This document shows, in pieces, positions 18,397-27,267 of a stretch of DNA of 64,000 bases. A program made the position numbers and the translations under genes. This stretch comes from Mycolicibacterium brumae (GTDB lineage: Bacteria; Actinomycetota; Actinomycetes; Mycobacteriales; Mycobacteriaceae). Each line of letters opens with the position of its first letter. The stretch's first letter is position 1. The stretch lies in the NCBI RefSeq assembly GCF_025215495.1, contig NZ_CP104302.1, forward strand, positions 3,658,001-3,722,000, in the 5' to 3' direction. Below the pieces are notes generated by a model. It was not told the DNA's origin and ran no database searches. It saw only the letters and a program-made list of their open reading frames with translations.

Positions 18397-19857
18397 TTGT
18401 CCGCCCCCATCTGGATGGCCTCACCGCCGGAGGTTCATTCGGCGATGCTCAGCGGCGGCCCCGGTCCGGCGTCGCTGCTGGCCGCCGCCGCCCAGTGGGC
18501 CGGCCTGAGCGCGGAATACAGCGCCGCCGCCGCCGAACTCGCAGCGATCCTCGCCGCGGTGTCGTCCGCCGCCTGGCAGGGCCCGAGTGCGGCCGGCTAC
18601 CTCGCGGCGCATGTCCCCTATCTGGCCTGGCTGGAGCAGGCCTCGGCCGACAGCGCGGTCACCGCGGCGCAGCTGGAGACCTCCTCCGCCGCCTACACCG
18701 CAGCCCTGGCGACCATGCCGACGCTGGTCGAACTGGCCGCCAACCACACCGTCCACGGCGTGCTGCTGGCCACCAATTTTCTCGGCATCAACACGATTCC
18801 CATCGCGGTCAACGAAGCCGACTACGCCCGCATGTGGGTCCAGGCCGCCACCACCATGTCCACCTATCAAGCCGTGACGACAGCCTCCACAGCCGCGACG
18901 CCCTCGACGACTACGGCGCCGACCATTCTCAAGGCCGAGAACTCAAGCTCCCAGGATCTGTGGTCGCAAATCGAACAGTTCGCGCAGAACATCGGCGATT
19001 TCATCGCCGACCCGTACGGCCACTTCCTGAACTATTTCGAGAGCCTCGGCCTTGATCCCACGACCGCCGTCATTCTGGCGGGCATCGCGCTGCTGCTCTA
19101 CGACGTGCTGTGGTATCCCTACTACGCGTCGTATTCGCTGCTGCTGCTGCCGTTCTTCGCTCCGGCGCTCAGCGCGCTGAGCGCCCTGGGCGCCCTGGGG
19201 CTGCTGATGAGGGCGCCGGCGCCGCAGATCCCCGCCGAGGCGCCCGGCCACGACGGCGGCCGAACCACCGCCGAACAGAATCCGCCGAGCGGGGTGCTTC
19301 TGAGCCCGCCGCCCACCGCGACCGCCGGCGCGTCCACCGCCGCGCCTGCGCCCAGCCCGTCGGCGGCCCCAGCCGCCTCGACCGCCGCCCCGGCCCCCAC
19401 CCTGCTGTACGCCGTCCACACCTTCGACCCCCCGCGTGAATCCTTCGGGCCGACCACGCAGGCGCGCGGCGCAAACCCCCTGCCCGCCGAAATCGCCGCG
19501 GTGGCCGCGGCCAGCGCCGCGTCACGGGCCCAGCAGCGCGCACGCAGGCGAAGGCCCCAGCACGCCGATCTCAAAGGCCCTCGGTACGAGTACGCCGACC
19601 TCGACAGCGCCGAGGACACCCCAACTTCGGAGCCCGAAACGTCCTCGACATCGGCCGCCGCCAGCAGCCAGGGCGCCGTGCGCGCTGGGCGATCAGGGGC
19701 GCTGCCCCCAGCGCCCGCGGAGCGCCTCGACGCCGATTCGACCGGGTGGGCGCGAATGCCGGCGGCCAAGCAAGCCCCACTACTGCCGTCGAGCTGGACC
19801 GCCGCCCCGGAAACCACCGGGAACCCCGCCGGCCCGGCGGACGACCTAGCACCGTAA
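18397..19857 (+). CDS. PPE protein heading the INLP cluster (PPE1/Rv0096-like)
   Basis: A 486-residue PPE protein. The PPE domain (residues 1-180) has SPPE near residue 9, AWQGPSA near residue 57 and the segment [21 protein letters not shown], which is also found in PPE4. Hydrophobic segments lie near residues 225-270, then a Pro/Ala/Thr-rich tail with RYEYADLD and APLLPSSW patches that echo the tail of PPE4. In M. tuberculosis, PPE1 (Rv0096) likewise leads the isonitrile lipopeptide genes. No PE partner gene is adjacent; PE5 and EspG3 of the neighbouring ESX-3 locus are natural candidates. Its role is unknown; metallophore handling at the cell surface is an inference. The start is TTG, fixed by a strong ribosome site. 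Confidence 0.9.
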   Translation: MSAPIWMASPPEVHSAMLSGGPGPASLLAAAAQWAGLSAEYSAAAAELAAILAAVSSAAWQGPSAAGYLAAHVPYLAWLEQASADSAVTAAQLETSSAAYTAALATMPTLVELAANHTVHGVLLATNFLGINTIPIAVNEADYARMWVQAATTMSTYQAVTTASTAATPSTTTAPTILKAENSSSQDLWSQIEQFAQNIGDFIADPYGHFLNYFESLGLDPTTAVILAGIALLLYDVLWYPYYASYSLLLLPFFAPALSALSALGALGLLMRAPAPQIPAEAPGHDGGRTTAEQNPPSGVLLSPPPTATAGASTAAPAPSPSAAPAASTAAPAPTLLYAVHTFDPPRESFGPTTQARGANPLPAEIAAVAAASAASRAQQRARRRRPQHADLKGPRYEYADLDSAEDTPTSEPETSSTSAAASSQGAVRAGRSGALPPAPAERLDADSTGWARMPAAKQAPLLPSSWTAAPETTGNPAGPADDLAP

Positions 19858-19881
19858 GACCCCGAAGGAAGGTTCGCGAAT

Positions 19882-20751
19882 ATGTCATTGAACGTCAAAG
19901 GCGAAGGCATCGGAGCCTCAGTCACCGGGCTCGACCCGGCGCGCTTCGGCGAGATCGACCGGGACGAACTTCGCGACCTCGTCTACGCCAACAAGCTGAT
20001 CGTCCTCAAAGACGTCCACCCCACCCCGGAGCAATTCCTGCGGCTGGGGCGAGTCCTCGGCGAGGTGGTGACCTATTACGAGCCGATCTACCACCACAAG
20101 GACTTCCCAGAAATCTTCGTCTCGTCCACCGAACAGGGCCAGGGTGTTCCCAAGACCGGCGCTTTCTGGCACATCGACTATATGTTCATGCCGGAGCCGT
20201 TCGCGTTCACCATGGTGGTCCCGCTCACGGTCCCCGGCGCCGACCGCGGCACATACTTCATCGATCTGAACAGGGTCTGGGAATCATTGCCCGAGTCGCA
20301 GCGGGCGCTCGCCCGCGGCACGTTCGCCACCCATGACCCGAGGCGGCACATCAAGATCCGGCCCGACGACGTCTTCCGGCCGATCGGCGAGGTGTGGGAC
20401 GAGATCACCCGGACCACCCCGCCCATCACGTGGCCGACGGTGATCCGGCACCCCAAGACCGGCCAGGAGATCCTCTACATCTGCGCATCCGGCACCAACA
20501 AGATCGAGGACGCCGAGGGCAATGCGCTGGATCCGGCCATTCTGGACGGCCTGATGGGGGCGACCGGCCAGCTCGACCCCGAGTTCAACTCGCCGTTCAT
20601 CCACACCCAGCACTACGAGGTGGGCGACATCGTGGTGTGGGACAACCGGGTGTTGATGCACCGCGCCAAGCACGGCGCCTCCTCGGGAACCCTCACCACG
20701 CACCGGCTGACCATGCTGGACGGGCTCGAGACCCCCGGGTACCCCGCGTGA
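19882..20751 (+). CDS. Isonitrile-forming Fe(II)/2-oxoglutarate oxygenase (Rv0097/ScoE-like)
   Basis: A 289-residue TauD-family enzyme, the same length as Rv0097. The iron-binding triad is visible as H97 and D99 in FWHIDY and H260 in VLMHRAKH. K158 and R275 lie where ScoE has its substrate and 2-oxoglutarate contacts, and a Y65-Y66-Y70 cluster mirrors the ScoE tyrosine cluster (residue roles are from memory of ScoE work). ScoE converts an N-carboxymethyl beta-amino fatty acid into the isonitrile by oxidation and loss of CO2. The ATG has AAGGAAGG upstream, and the stop overlaps the next gene as GTGA. Function is inferred from pathway context plus conserved residues; general TauD activity is the alternative. 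Confidence 0.9.
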   Translation: MSLNVKGEGIGASVTGLDPARFGEIDRDELRDLVYANKLIVLKDVHPTPEQFLRLGRVLGEVVTYYEPIYHHKDFPEIFVSSTEQGQGVPKTGAFWHIDYMFMPEPFAFTMVVPLTVPGADRGTYFIDLNRVWESLPESQRALARGTFATHDPRRHIKIRPDDVFRPIGEVWDEITRTTPPITWPTVIRHPKTGQEILYICASGTNKIEDAEGNALDPAILDGLMGATGQLDPEFNSPFIHTQHYEVGDIVVWDNRVLMHRAKHGASSGTLTTHRLTMLDGLETPGYPA

Positions 20752-21302
20752 GCGCCGCCGCGCCCAGCCCCGTCGCACAGGCCCAGATCGACACAACCGA
20801 CCTGGAGCCGATCAGCGACGACCTGCTGGAACGGGTCCTCGAGCCGTACACCCACAAGGGCTGCCGCTACCTGCTCGACGCTCAGTACCGGGCCACCGAG
20901 ACATCGGTGTTCTCGGTGGGCCGGTTCACCATCTCCGACTCCGCCTACATCCGGTCCACCGGGCATTTCAACGCCGCCGAGCTGACGATCTGCTTCAACC
21001 AGATCGCCTACAGCGCCTTCGCGCCCGCGGTGGTCCGTGGCGAAATCCCCGAACTGCGGGGGTGGTCGATCGAGGACTACTTCAACTACCAGCTTCCCAG
21101 CATGCTCATCAAGAACTTCTCCGGGCGATTCAAACGGCCCATCAACGCGAGCCAGTTCTGGGCCCGGCTGCTGTGCAAGGACTTCGAGGTGGTCGCACGC
21201 ACCTGGCGCTACCTGAAAGTCCCCTGCGAAATCGAATTCTGGGACCAGAGCGGCGGATTCGCGTGCGCCGAAGTCGAACTGGCCGCGCTCAACATTCCCT
21301 AG
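20748..21302 (+). CDS. fcoT: Fatty acyl thioesterase FcoT-like (Rv0098/ScoD)
   Basis: A 184-residue single hot-dog-fold protein, almost the length of Rv0098/FcoT (183). Conserved stretches include HKGCRYLLDAQY, SAYIRSTGHFNA, NQIAYSAFAPAV and the closing EVELAALNIP. FcoT was first described as a long-chain acyl-CoA thioesterase. In the INLP pathway the ScoD homologue promotes addition of glycine to an alpha,beta-unsaturated acyl-ACP and releases the N-carboxymethyl product. GTG at 20748 overlaps the oxygenase stop, so the two are translationally coupled. A longer upstream reading in the same frame lies within the oxygenase gene and was rejected. Confidence 0.92.
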   Translation: MSAAAPSPVAQAQIDTTDLEPISDDLLERVLEPYTHKGCRYLLDAQYRATETSVFSVGRFTISDSAYIRSTGHFNAAELTICFNQIAYSAFAPAVVRGEIPELRGWSIEDYFNYQLPSMLIKNFSGRFKRPINASQFWARLLCKDFEVVARTWRYLKVPCEIEFWDQSGGFACAEVELAALNIP

Positions 21303-21336
21303 CCCATCCCCGTCCGAGAAGGAGCAACCGCCACCG

Positions 21337-22866
21337 ATGGCACAGAGCTCAGCGGTGTGGCGGCGAATCGCCGCAGAAGCCGCCAACCACCCCGATGATG
21401 TCGCGTTGCGGCGCTGCGATCACTCCGGCACCGTGCGGTATGGCCAGTTGGACTCTCAAACCGGCCGGATCGCAGCGGATTTCGCGGCCGCCTCGATCGG
21501 CCGGAGAGACCGGGTGCTCATTGTCTCCGACAACGGGCCGCAGACCTACCTGGGCGTGCTGGCCTGCGCCCGCACCGGTGTGATCGCGGTGATGGCCGAC
21601 GGAGCTCTGCCGCCGGCCACCATCGCGCGATTCGCCGAGATCACCACTCCGTCGGCGGTGGCGATCGCCCCCGGCGCCAGACTCCGCGCCGCGGATCTTC
21701 CAGACAGTCTGCGCGGACTGCCGCTGATCGATATCGGAATCGGCTCCGGGCCAGCCGATTCGGCTCGCGTCGCGGGAAGCGAGGATCTTCCCGACAGCGC
21801 AGCCGACGATCCACTGGCCATGATCTTCACCAGCGGCACAACCGGAGAGCCCAAGGCGGTCCTGCTCCCCAACCGGACCTTCTACGCCATCGCGGACATC
21901 CTGGCGGCCGAGCGGCTGAGCTGGGTCGATTGGGAGCCCGGGGAAACGACCTATTCCCCGCTGCCGGCCACCCACATCGGCGGACTCTGGTGGATTTTGA
22001 ACTGTCTGATGCACGGCAGCGTCTGCGTCACCGGCGGTGAGGACACCACCTCGCTGCTGGAGATCCTCGAACGGCATCAGGTTGCCACCGCGTGCCTGGT
22101 GCCCACCCTGATCACCCGCCTGGTCGCCGAGCAGAAGGCCACCGGCGCGGACCTGCCGCAATCACTGCGGCTGCTCGGATACGGCGGCTCACGGGCAGTC
22201 GCCTCGGACATCGACCAGGTGGAAACCGCGGGTGTCCGCACGGCCCAGGTCTACGGCCTGAGCGAAACCGGTTGCACCGCACTGTGTCTGCCCACCGGAG
22301 ATGGATCGATCGACCGAATCGCGGCGAGCGCCGTTGGCCGGCCCTATCCGGGCGTGCAGACACGGCTGGACTCGGCTGGGACACTCTGGGTCAACTCACC
22401 GGCGAACATGCTGGGATACTGGGACAATCCGGAAAAGACCGCCGAAGTGCTGGTCGACGGCTGGGTGAACACCGGAGACCTGCTCGAACAACACGACGAT
22501 GGCTACTTCTACATCCGTGGCCGCGCGTCGGAGATGATCATCTCCGGTGGGGTCAACGTGGCGCCCGACGAGGTCGATCGGATCGCCGAGAGAGTTCCCG
22601 GGGTGCGTCAGGCCGCCTGCTTCGAGATTCCGGATCCGGAGTTCGGAGCGCTGATCGGGCTGGCGGTGGTTCCGACCGCCGAACTCGACGCCAAGCAGAT
22701 CCGCCGACTCAAACAGGCCATCGCCGCGCGGTTCCGGCAGGAATCCGAGCCCATGGCGCGGCCGGCGCGGATCTGCGCCGTCACCGAGATTCCCCGCACG
22801 GCTTCGGGCAAGGTGATCCGGGCCGAGTTGGCCGCGGCGGCGGATGGGGCGCCGACGGGTGGCTAA
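21337..22866 (+). CDS. fadD10: Fatty acyl-ACP/AMP ligase, FadD10-like (Rv0099/ScoC)
   Basis: A 509-residue ANL-superfamily adenylating enzyme. Motifs in order are MIFTSGTTGEPK (P-loop, near residue 160), YGLSETG (near residue 306), NTGDLLEQHDDGYFYIRGR (near residue 377) and PRTASGKVIR with the catalytic Lys near the end. FadD10 in M. tuberculosis activates fatty acids and passes them to the ACP Rv0100 rather than to CoA; ScoC loads the INLP fatty acid in the same way. GAAGGAG lies about 12 bases before the ATG. The gene overlaps the downstream ACP gene. It is about 30 residues shorter than Rv0099, mostly at the ends. Confidence 0.9.
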   Translation: MAQSSAVWRRIAAEAANHPDDVALRRCDHSGTVRYGQLDSQTGRIAADFAAASIGRRDRVLIVSDNGPQTYLGVLACARTGVIAVMADGALPPATIARFAEITTPSAVAIAPGARLRAADLPDSLRGLPLIDIGIGSGPADSARVAGSEDLPDSAADDPLAMIFTSGTTGEPKAVLLPNRTFYAIADILAAERLSWVDWEPGETTYSPLPATHIGGLWWILNCLMHGSVCVTGGEDTTSLLEILERHQVATACLVPTLITRLVAEQKATGADLPQSLRLLGYGGSRAVASDIDQVETAGVRTAQVYGLSETGCTALCLPTGDGSIDRIAASAVGRPYPGVQTRLDSAGTLWVNSPANMLGYWDNPEKTAEVLVDGWVNTGDLLEQHDDGYFYIRGRASEMIISGGVNVAPDEVDRIAERVPGVRQAACFEIPDPEFGALIGLAVVPTAELDAKQIRRLKQAIAARFRQESEPMARPARICAVTEIPRTASGKVIRAELAAAADGAPTGG

Positions 22867-23092
22867 GAATCAACGCGAGCGCATCATGGCCGCCCTCGCC
22901 GACGTGCTCTACGTCGACGAGACGGATTTCGCCGATGGCGACGACACCGACCTACGCGACCTCGGGCTGGACTCGGTGCGTTTCGTGCTGTTGATGAAAC
23001 GTCTCGGCGTGGACCGCGAATCTGAGCTTCCGCGGCGGCTGGCCGACCATCTGACGGTGGCCGGCTGGGTCCGCGAACTGGAGCGCCGGTGA
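22844..23092 (+). CDS. Acyl carrier protein of the INLP pathway (Rv0100/ScoB)
   Basis: An 82-residue carrier protein with the phosphopantetheine site LGLDSVRF (Ser near residue 46) and the acidic helix pattern of ACPs. It would carry the fatty acyl, then the isonitrile acyl chain, between the FadD10-like ligase, the thioesterase and the NRPS. The ATG at 22844 gives a 23-base overlap with the ligase gene. An in-frame GTG at 22859 would give 77 residues, nearer the 78 of Rv0100, and is an equally plausible start. The stop overlaps the NRPS start as GTGA. Confidence 0.9.
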   Translation: MGRRRVAKNQRERIMAALADVLYVDETDFADGDDTDLRDLGLDSVRFVLLMKRLGVDRESELPRRLADHLTVAGWVRELERR

Positions 23093-26000
23093 CCCGTGTT
23101 GCGCTGAGCCGGTCCCAGCGAAATATCTACAACGGCGTGCTACAGGACGGCGATCCGCGGTTGTACCTGATCGGCCGCCGCTACCGTTTCCGCCCCGTCG
23201 GGGTTGCTGCCGTGCTCTCGGCGCTGAAAGCAACGATCCGCGCGAACCCGATCCACCTGTGCGTGCTGGAACCCAACGGCGACGACTATCCCGCGCTGCG
23301 GCGCAAACTCCGCGCGGAGGACCTCGTCGAGGTCTGCGCCGACGGCGCCGAGTGCGCCGCCGCCGCGGATCTGTGCGCGGCCTGGGAAACCGGCCTGGCC
23401 GGAGCGCCGCTGGTCCGCTATATCATCCGAACGAGCCGCGACGGCGCGGTGTGCGGCCTGGACGCCTATTGCCACCACATCCTGCTCGACGGCGGGGGCA
23501 CCGGCGTCGTCGAAGAACACCTCGGTCGAGCGCTGGCCGGTGACACCGACTTCGCCTCCACCGCCGAGGGGTTCAGCGCGCTGCAGGAGGCGCACCGGCA
23601 CGAGGCGGACCGTATCGACGAGGCGCTGGAGCGGCTGGCCGCGGTGACCGCGCGCGAGTTGGCGGCCGACGCGCGAGCCGACGTTGTTCCCGCCGGACAG
23701 ACACCCGGCCATGCCTCGCGCGGGGTGCTGACCGAGGTGGCCACCGTCGACGGCGCCGATTATGAGGCGTTGCAGGCGCTGGCCGACGAGCGCGAAGTCC
23801 CATTGAACGTGCTGGTCGCTGCGGCGGCGGTGGCGGTCGACGCGGGTGCGCGGTCGGGCACCGACATCCTCGTGGTGCACGCCATCGACAACCGATTCGG
23901 CGAGGCGGCGCTGGACGTCGCCTCCTGCTTGGTCAACTCGATCGCCCAGAAGGTCCGGTTTGCGCCGTTCGACTCCGTCGGCGACGTGGTTTCGGGAATG
24001 GACCGCGGCTACGTCAAAGCGCTGCGGCGGCGATGGTTGCGCGAGGAGCGGTACCGCCGGATGTATCTGGCGATCAACCGGACCACCGGCGTCGAGGCGC
24101 TGACACTGAATTTCCTGGCCGCGCCGTGCGCGCCGGCGCTGCGCCCGCATTTGACCGAACCGCCGGCGACCACCGATATCGGCCCGATCGAAAGCCTGAC
24201 CGTCGCCGCCGTCGTCGACGACGTCGAGCGCCGGCTGCAGATCACAATCTGGAACCGGGAGGACGCGCCGGCGACGACGCACCGCGGGGTCGGCGAACGG
24301 ATCGCCGGAGCGCTGGGCTCCTTCGCCACCGGCTGGGAACGCCCAGTCGCCGCGACCGTCGGGCAGTGGCAGGTGCTGACCGACGGCGGGACCCTGGCCG
24401 ACGGAGAGCAGGCCGCCCCGGCGCCGGGGACGGCCCCGGCATGGTTCGCCGATCCGATGCGCCCGGCCGCATTGGACCTCTCCCGGCTGCGACCCTGGCT
24501 GGCCTGGCTGGAGGCCGCGCAGACCGCGCCCGGCGAAGTGCTGGTGCTCACCGACGACAACACCGACCGGACCGTGGACCTGCTGCTGGCGTGTCACCTC
24601 GCCGGCTGCGCGTACAGCCCGTGCGACACCGCCGAGCAGGCGGCGGCACGCGCCCGGCGGATCGCGGAGTCCGGTTTCGCGGCCCGCGTGGTGCACCCCG
24701 CGGCCGTGTCGTTGCGGCTCGACGTCGACGACGCCACGGCCGGCCGGGTCGCCGCGCGGCTCGCGGCGGTCGCCGCCGACCCCGAGCTGAGCCGGCGGAC
24801 CGCCTACGTCATGCCGACCTCGGGATCCACCGGCGAACCGAAGCTGGTGCGGATCAGCCACGGCGCGCTGGCCGGGTTCTGCGACGGGATCGGGGCCGCC
24901 TACGGCTGGGGGCCGTCGGACACGGTGCTGCAGTGCGCGCCGTTGACCTCCGACATCAGCGTCGAGGAGATCTTCGGGGCGGTGTCCGCCGGCGCCCGGC
25001 TGCGCCGGTCCACCGCCACCCGTTCCGGCGATCTCCAGGCCCTGTGCCGCGACCTGCTGTCCACCCGGGCGACCGTGGCGGACCTGCCGACAGCACTGTG
25101 GCACCTGCTGTGCGACGACCCGGACGCGATCGCGAGCCTGGGCGGCACTGCGCTGCGCCAGCTGGTCATAGGCGGTGAGCCGGTTCGCAGCAGCGCCGTC
25201 GACAATTGGTGCAAATCTCCTGCCACCGCGGCGATTTCGCTGATCTCCACCTACGGTCCCACCGAGACGACGGTGATCGCCAGCTATCTTCCGCTGCCGC
25301 CCGGACATGACCCCGGCGTGCGCTCACGGCTGGGCCGCCCGCTGGTCGCAAACACCGTCCACATCGCCTTCGGCGAGGTCGTCATCATCGGCGAGCTGGT
25401 CGCCGCCGGGTATCTCGGCGCCGACGCTGAGGCGTTCGGCGCCGTCGTGGCCGCCGACGGAACCCGGTGGCGCGCCTACGCCACCGGCGACCGGGTGGCC
25501 GTCGCCGACGGCCACCCGGTGTTCCGCGGGCGCCGGGACGCGCTGGTGAAGATATCCGGGCGCCGGATCGACACCGCCGACATCAGCCGGCGCATCGGCG
25601 CCGACACCGAAATCACCGATCTCGCGGTGGAGGTCGCCGACGGCGCCCTGGGCGTGTGGTTCAGCACCCATCGCAGTCGCGCCGAGGGCGCGGATCCGGC
25701 CACCGCCGCCCGGGTCCGGGCGGTCCTGGCCGCGGCGGGGGTGCCCTCGTACTTCGTGGCCGGCATCGCCGCCATCCCCCGAAAGCTCGGTGGGAAGGTG
25801 GACCGGACCGCGTTGCCGGAACCGACCGGCGGCAGCGCGGCGGGGGACGGCGAAGCCGAACGGCTCGCGGGCGCACTGGCCGACCTATGGGGCGCCGCGC
25901 TCGGCAGGCCGATCGGCGTCGGATCTTCGCTGCTCGACGAAGGTGTCGGCTCGCTGGACCTGATCAAGATCCTGCCCCCCACCCGGCAGCTCCTCGGCTG

Positions 26001-27216
26001 GCAGCTGTCCATCTTCGATCTGATCAGCGCCGACACCGCGGCCAACCTCGCCGAGGCCACGCCGAACAACGCGACCACCATGCCACAGGAGACCGTCGCC
26101 GAGGTTGACGCCGACATGCGGGCCGTCGAGCGGCGGCGCGCGCTGCCGCGCGTCGCCGCCGAACCGGCGCTCACCCGATCCGACACGATCGTGGTGCTCG
26201 GCGCGTCGGGCACCCTGGGACGCGGCTTCGCCGAGGCTGTGCTGGACGCACGCCGAAGCGGCGCCACGCACCCGGAGGTGGTGCTGGCGATGCGCTCGGC
26301 GCTGCCCGACGGAGATCCCTGGTCGGCGCTGGCGAGCGCCCCCGGAGTGCGGCTGGAGCGGATGCCGCAGGGTTTCGGCCCGGCGCAGATCGACGCGCTG
26401 CTGCGCGACACCGGCGCGGCCGCCCTGGTCAATTGCATCGGCAGCGCCGACATGCTGGCCCCGTACGCCGACCTGCGTCCGGCCAATCTGGACATCGTCC
26501 CCATCACCATCGACGCCTGCCTGCGCCGGTCGGTGAGCCTGGTGCACCTGTCCACTTCGGTGCTGGTCGACGATGTCTGCGCGGCGCGCGTCGTGGATCC
26601 CCGCCAGGCCCCCTATCCGTACGCGGCGGTCAAGGCGGTGGCCGAGTTGGCGATGGCCGACGCCCCCGAGGATCTCGACTTCACCATGGTGCGGCTGCCC
26701 CGAGTGCTCGGCGAGCCCGCCCAGCTGGCCGAGTCGAACGACATCCTGGTGTCGATTGTCGACGCCTGCGCCGCGCTCGGGGCCCGGCCGCTGCTGTCGG
26801 CACGGGAAGAGGTGACGACCGGGCGGGCTGCGGCGCAGGCGATCTTGAGCCGATTGGCCGACGGGGACACCCTGCCTCGGCTGGGCCGCGACATCACCGC
26901 TCTGCGCGGCACGGTGGTCGACTACCGCGAGTTCCTGGCCGGTTTCGCCGATCGGGCGATGGACGCCGCCGAGTGGAAACACCGCCTGGACACCAGTTCG
27001 TGGGCGCGCCGCCACCCGCAGCGCTGGTCCATCATCGATGGCTGGCTGTCCCTGGGCGCGCTGCTCGGCGGCCGCACCTACGCCGAGTTCCTGGCCCAGC
27101 GTCCCGCGGTCGAACTCGACATCCGGTCGGTCACCGAGCTCCAAGCGCCCCCCGGCCCGCTGCGGGAGCTGCTGGGGACAGTCGCGCCGCAGAACTCGGG
27201 AACTTTCCCGTCGTGA
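23089..27216 (+). CDS. nrp: Single-module NRPS, C-A-T-reductase (INLP assembly)
   Basis: A 1375-residue synthetase with four domains. Condensation (residues 1-430) has the active motif HHILLDG near 129. Adenylation (about 430-870) has TSGSTGEPK near 577, YGPTETT near 721, RRDALVKISGR and the A10 lysine in LGGKVDR. Thiolation has the attachment Ser in EGVGSLDLIK near 953. The terminal NAD(P)H reductase has GASGTLG near 1035 and YAAVK near 1177, and would release the chain as aldehyde or alcohol. The A4 segment LTSDISVEE keeps the amine-binding Asp and has a Glu at the position expected to face the side chain, which suggests Lys or Orn. M. tuberculosis Rv0101 has two modules and about 2500 residues, so this is half that size and like ScoA. 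Confidence 0.93.
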   Translation: MTRVALSRSQRNIYNGVLQDGDPRLYLIGRRYRFRPVGVAAVLSALKATIRANPIHLCVLEPNGDDYPALRRKLRAEDLVEVCADGAECAAAADLCAAWETGLAGAPLVRYIIRTSRDGAVCGLDAYCHHILLDGGGTGVVEEHLGRALAGDTDFASTAEGFSALQEAHRHEADRIDEALERLAAVTARELAADARADVVPAGQTPGHASRGVLTEVATVDGADYEALQALADEREVPLNVLVAAAAVAVDAGARSGTDILVVHAIDNRFGEAALDVASCLVNSIAQKVRFAPFDSVGDVVSGMDRGYVKALRRRWLREERYRRMYLAINRTTGVEALTLNFLAAPCAPALRPHLTEPPATTDIGPIESLTVAAVVDDVERRLQITIWNREDAPATTHRGVGERIAGALGSFATGWERPVAATVGQWQVLTDGGTLADGEQAAPAPGTAPAWFADPMRPAALDLSRLRPWLAWLEAAQTAPGEVLVLTDDNTDRTVDLLLACHLAGCAYSPCDTAEQAAARARRIAESGFAARVVHPAAVSLRLDVDDATAGRVAARLAAVAADPELSRRTAYVMPTSGSTGEPKLVRISHGALAGFCDGIGAAYGWGPSDTVLQCAPLTSDISVEEIFGAVSAGARLRRSTATRSGDLQALCRDLLSTRATVADLPTALWHLLCDDPDAIASLGGTALRQLVIGGEPVRSSAVDNWCKSPATAAISLISTYGPTETTVIASYLPLPPGHDPGVRSRLGRPLVANTVHIAFGEVVIIGELVAAGYLGADAEAFGAVVAADGTRWRAYATGDRVAVADGHPVFRGRRDALVKISGRRIDTADISRRIGADTEITDLAVEVADGALGVWFSTHRSRAEGADPATAARVRAVLAAAGVPSYFVAGIAAIPRKLGGKVDRTALPEPTGGSAAGDGEAERLAGALADLWGAALGRPIGVGSSLLDEGVGSLDLIKILPPTRQLLGWQLSIFDLISADTAANLAEATPNNATTMPQETVAEVDADMRAVERRRALPRVAAEPALTRSDTIVVLGASGTLGRGFAEAVLDARRSGATHPEVVLAMRSALPDGDPWSALASAPGVRLERMPQGFGPAQIDALLRDTGAAALVNCIGSADMLAPYADLRPANLDIVPITIDACLRRSVSLVHLSTSVLVDDVCAARVVDPRQAPYPYAAVKAVAELAMADAPEDLDFTMVRLPRVLGEPAQLAESNDILVSIVDACAALGARPLLSAREEVTTGRAAAQAILSRLADGDTLPRLGRDITALRGTVVDYREFLAGFADRAMDAAEWKHRLDTSSWARRHPQRWSIIDGWLSLGALLGGRTYAEFLAQRPAVELDIRSVTELQAPPGPLRELLGTVAPQNSGTFPS

Positions 27217-27236
27217 CCGACGACTGAGAACTCGGG

Positions 27237-27250
27237 AAACACCGGTGTTT
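27237..27250. promoter_or_regulatory. 14-bp perfect palindrome before the HMA gene
   Basis: AAACACCGGTGTTT is a perfect 14-base palindrome between the NRPS stop (27216) and the ribosome site of the HMA gene (27252-27259). Just upstream, AGAACTCGGGAA occurs twice (27191-27202 and 27227-27238). The position is typical of a repressor operator. No known metal-regulator consensus was matched with confidence. Confidence 0.45.
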
Positions 27251-27267
27251 TGAGAAGGGACAGCGCC

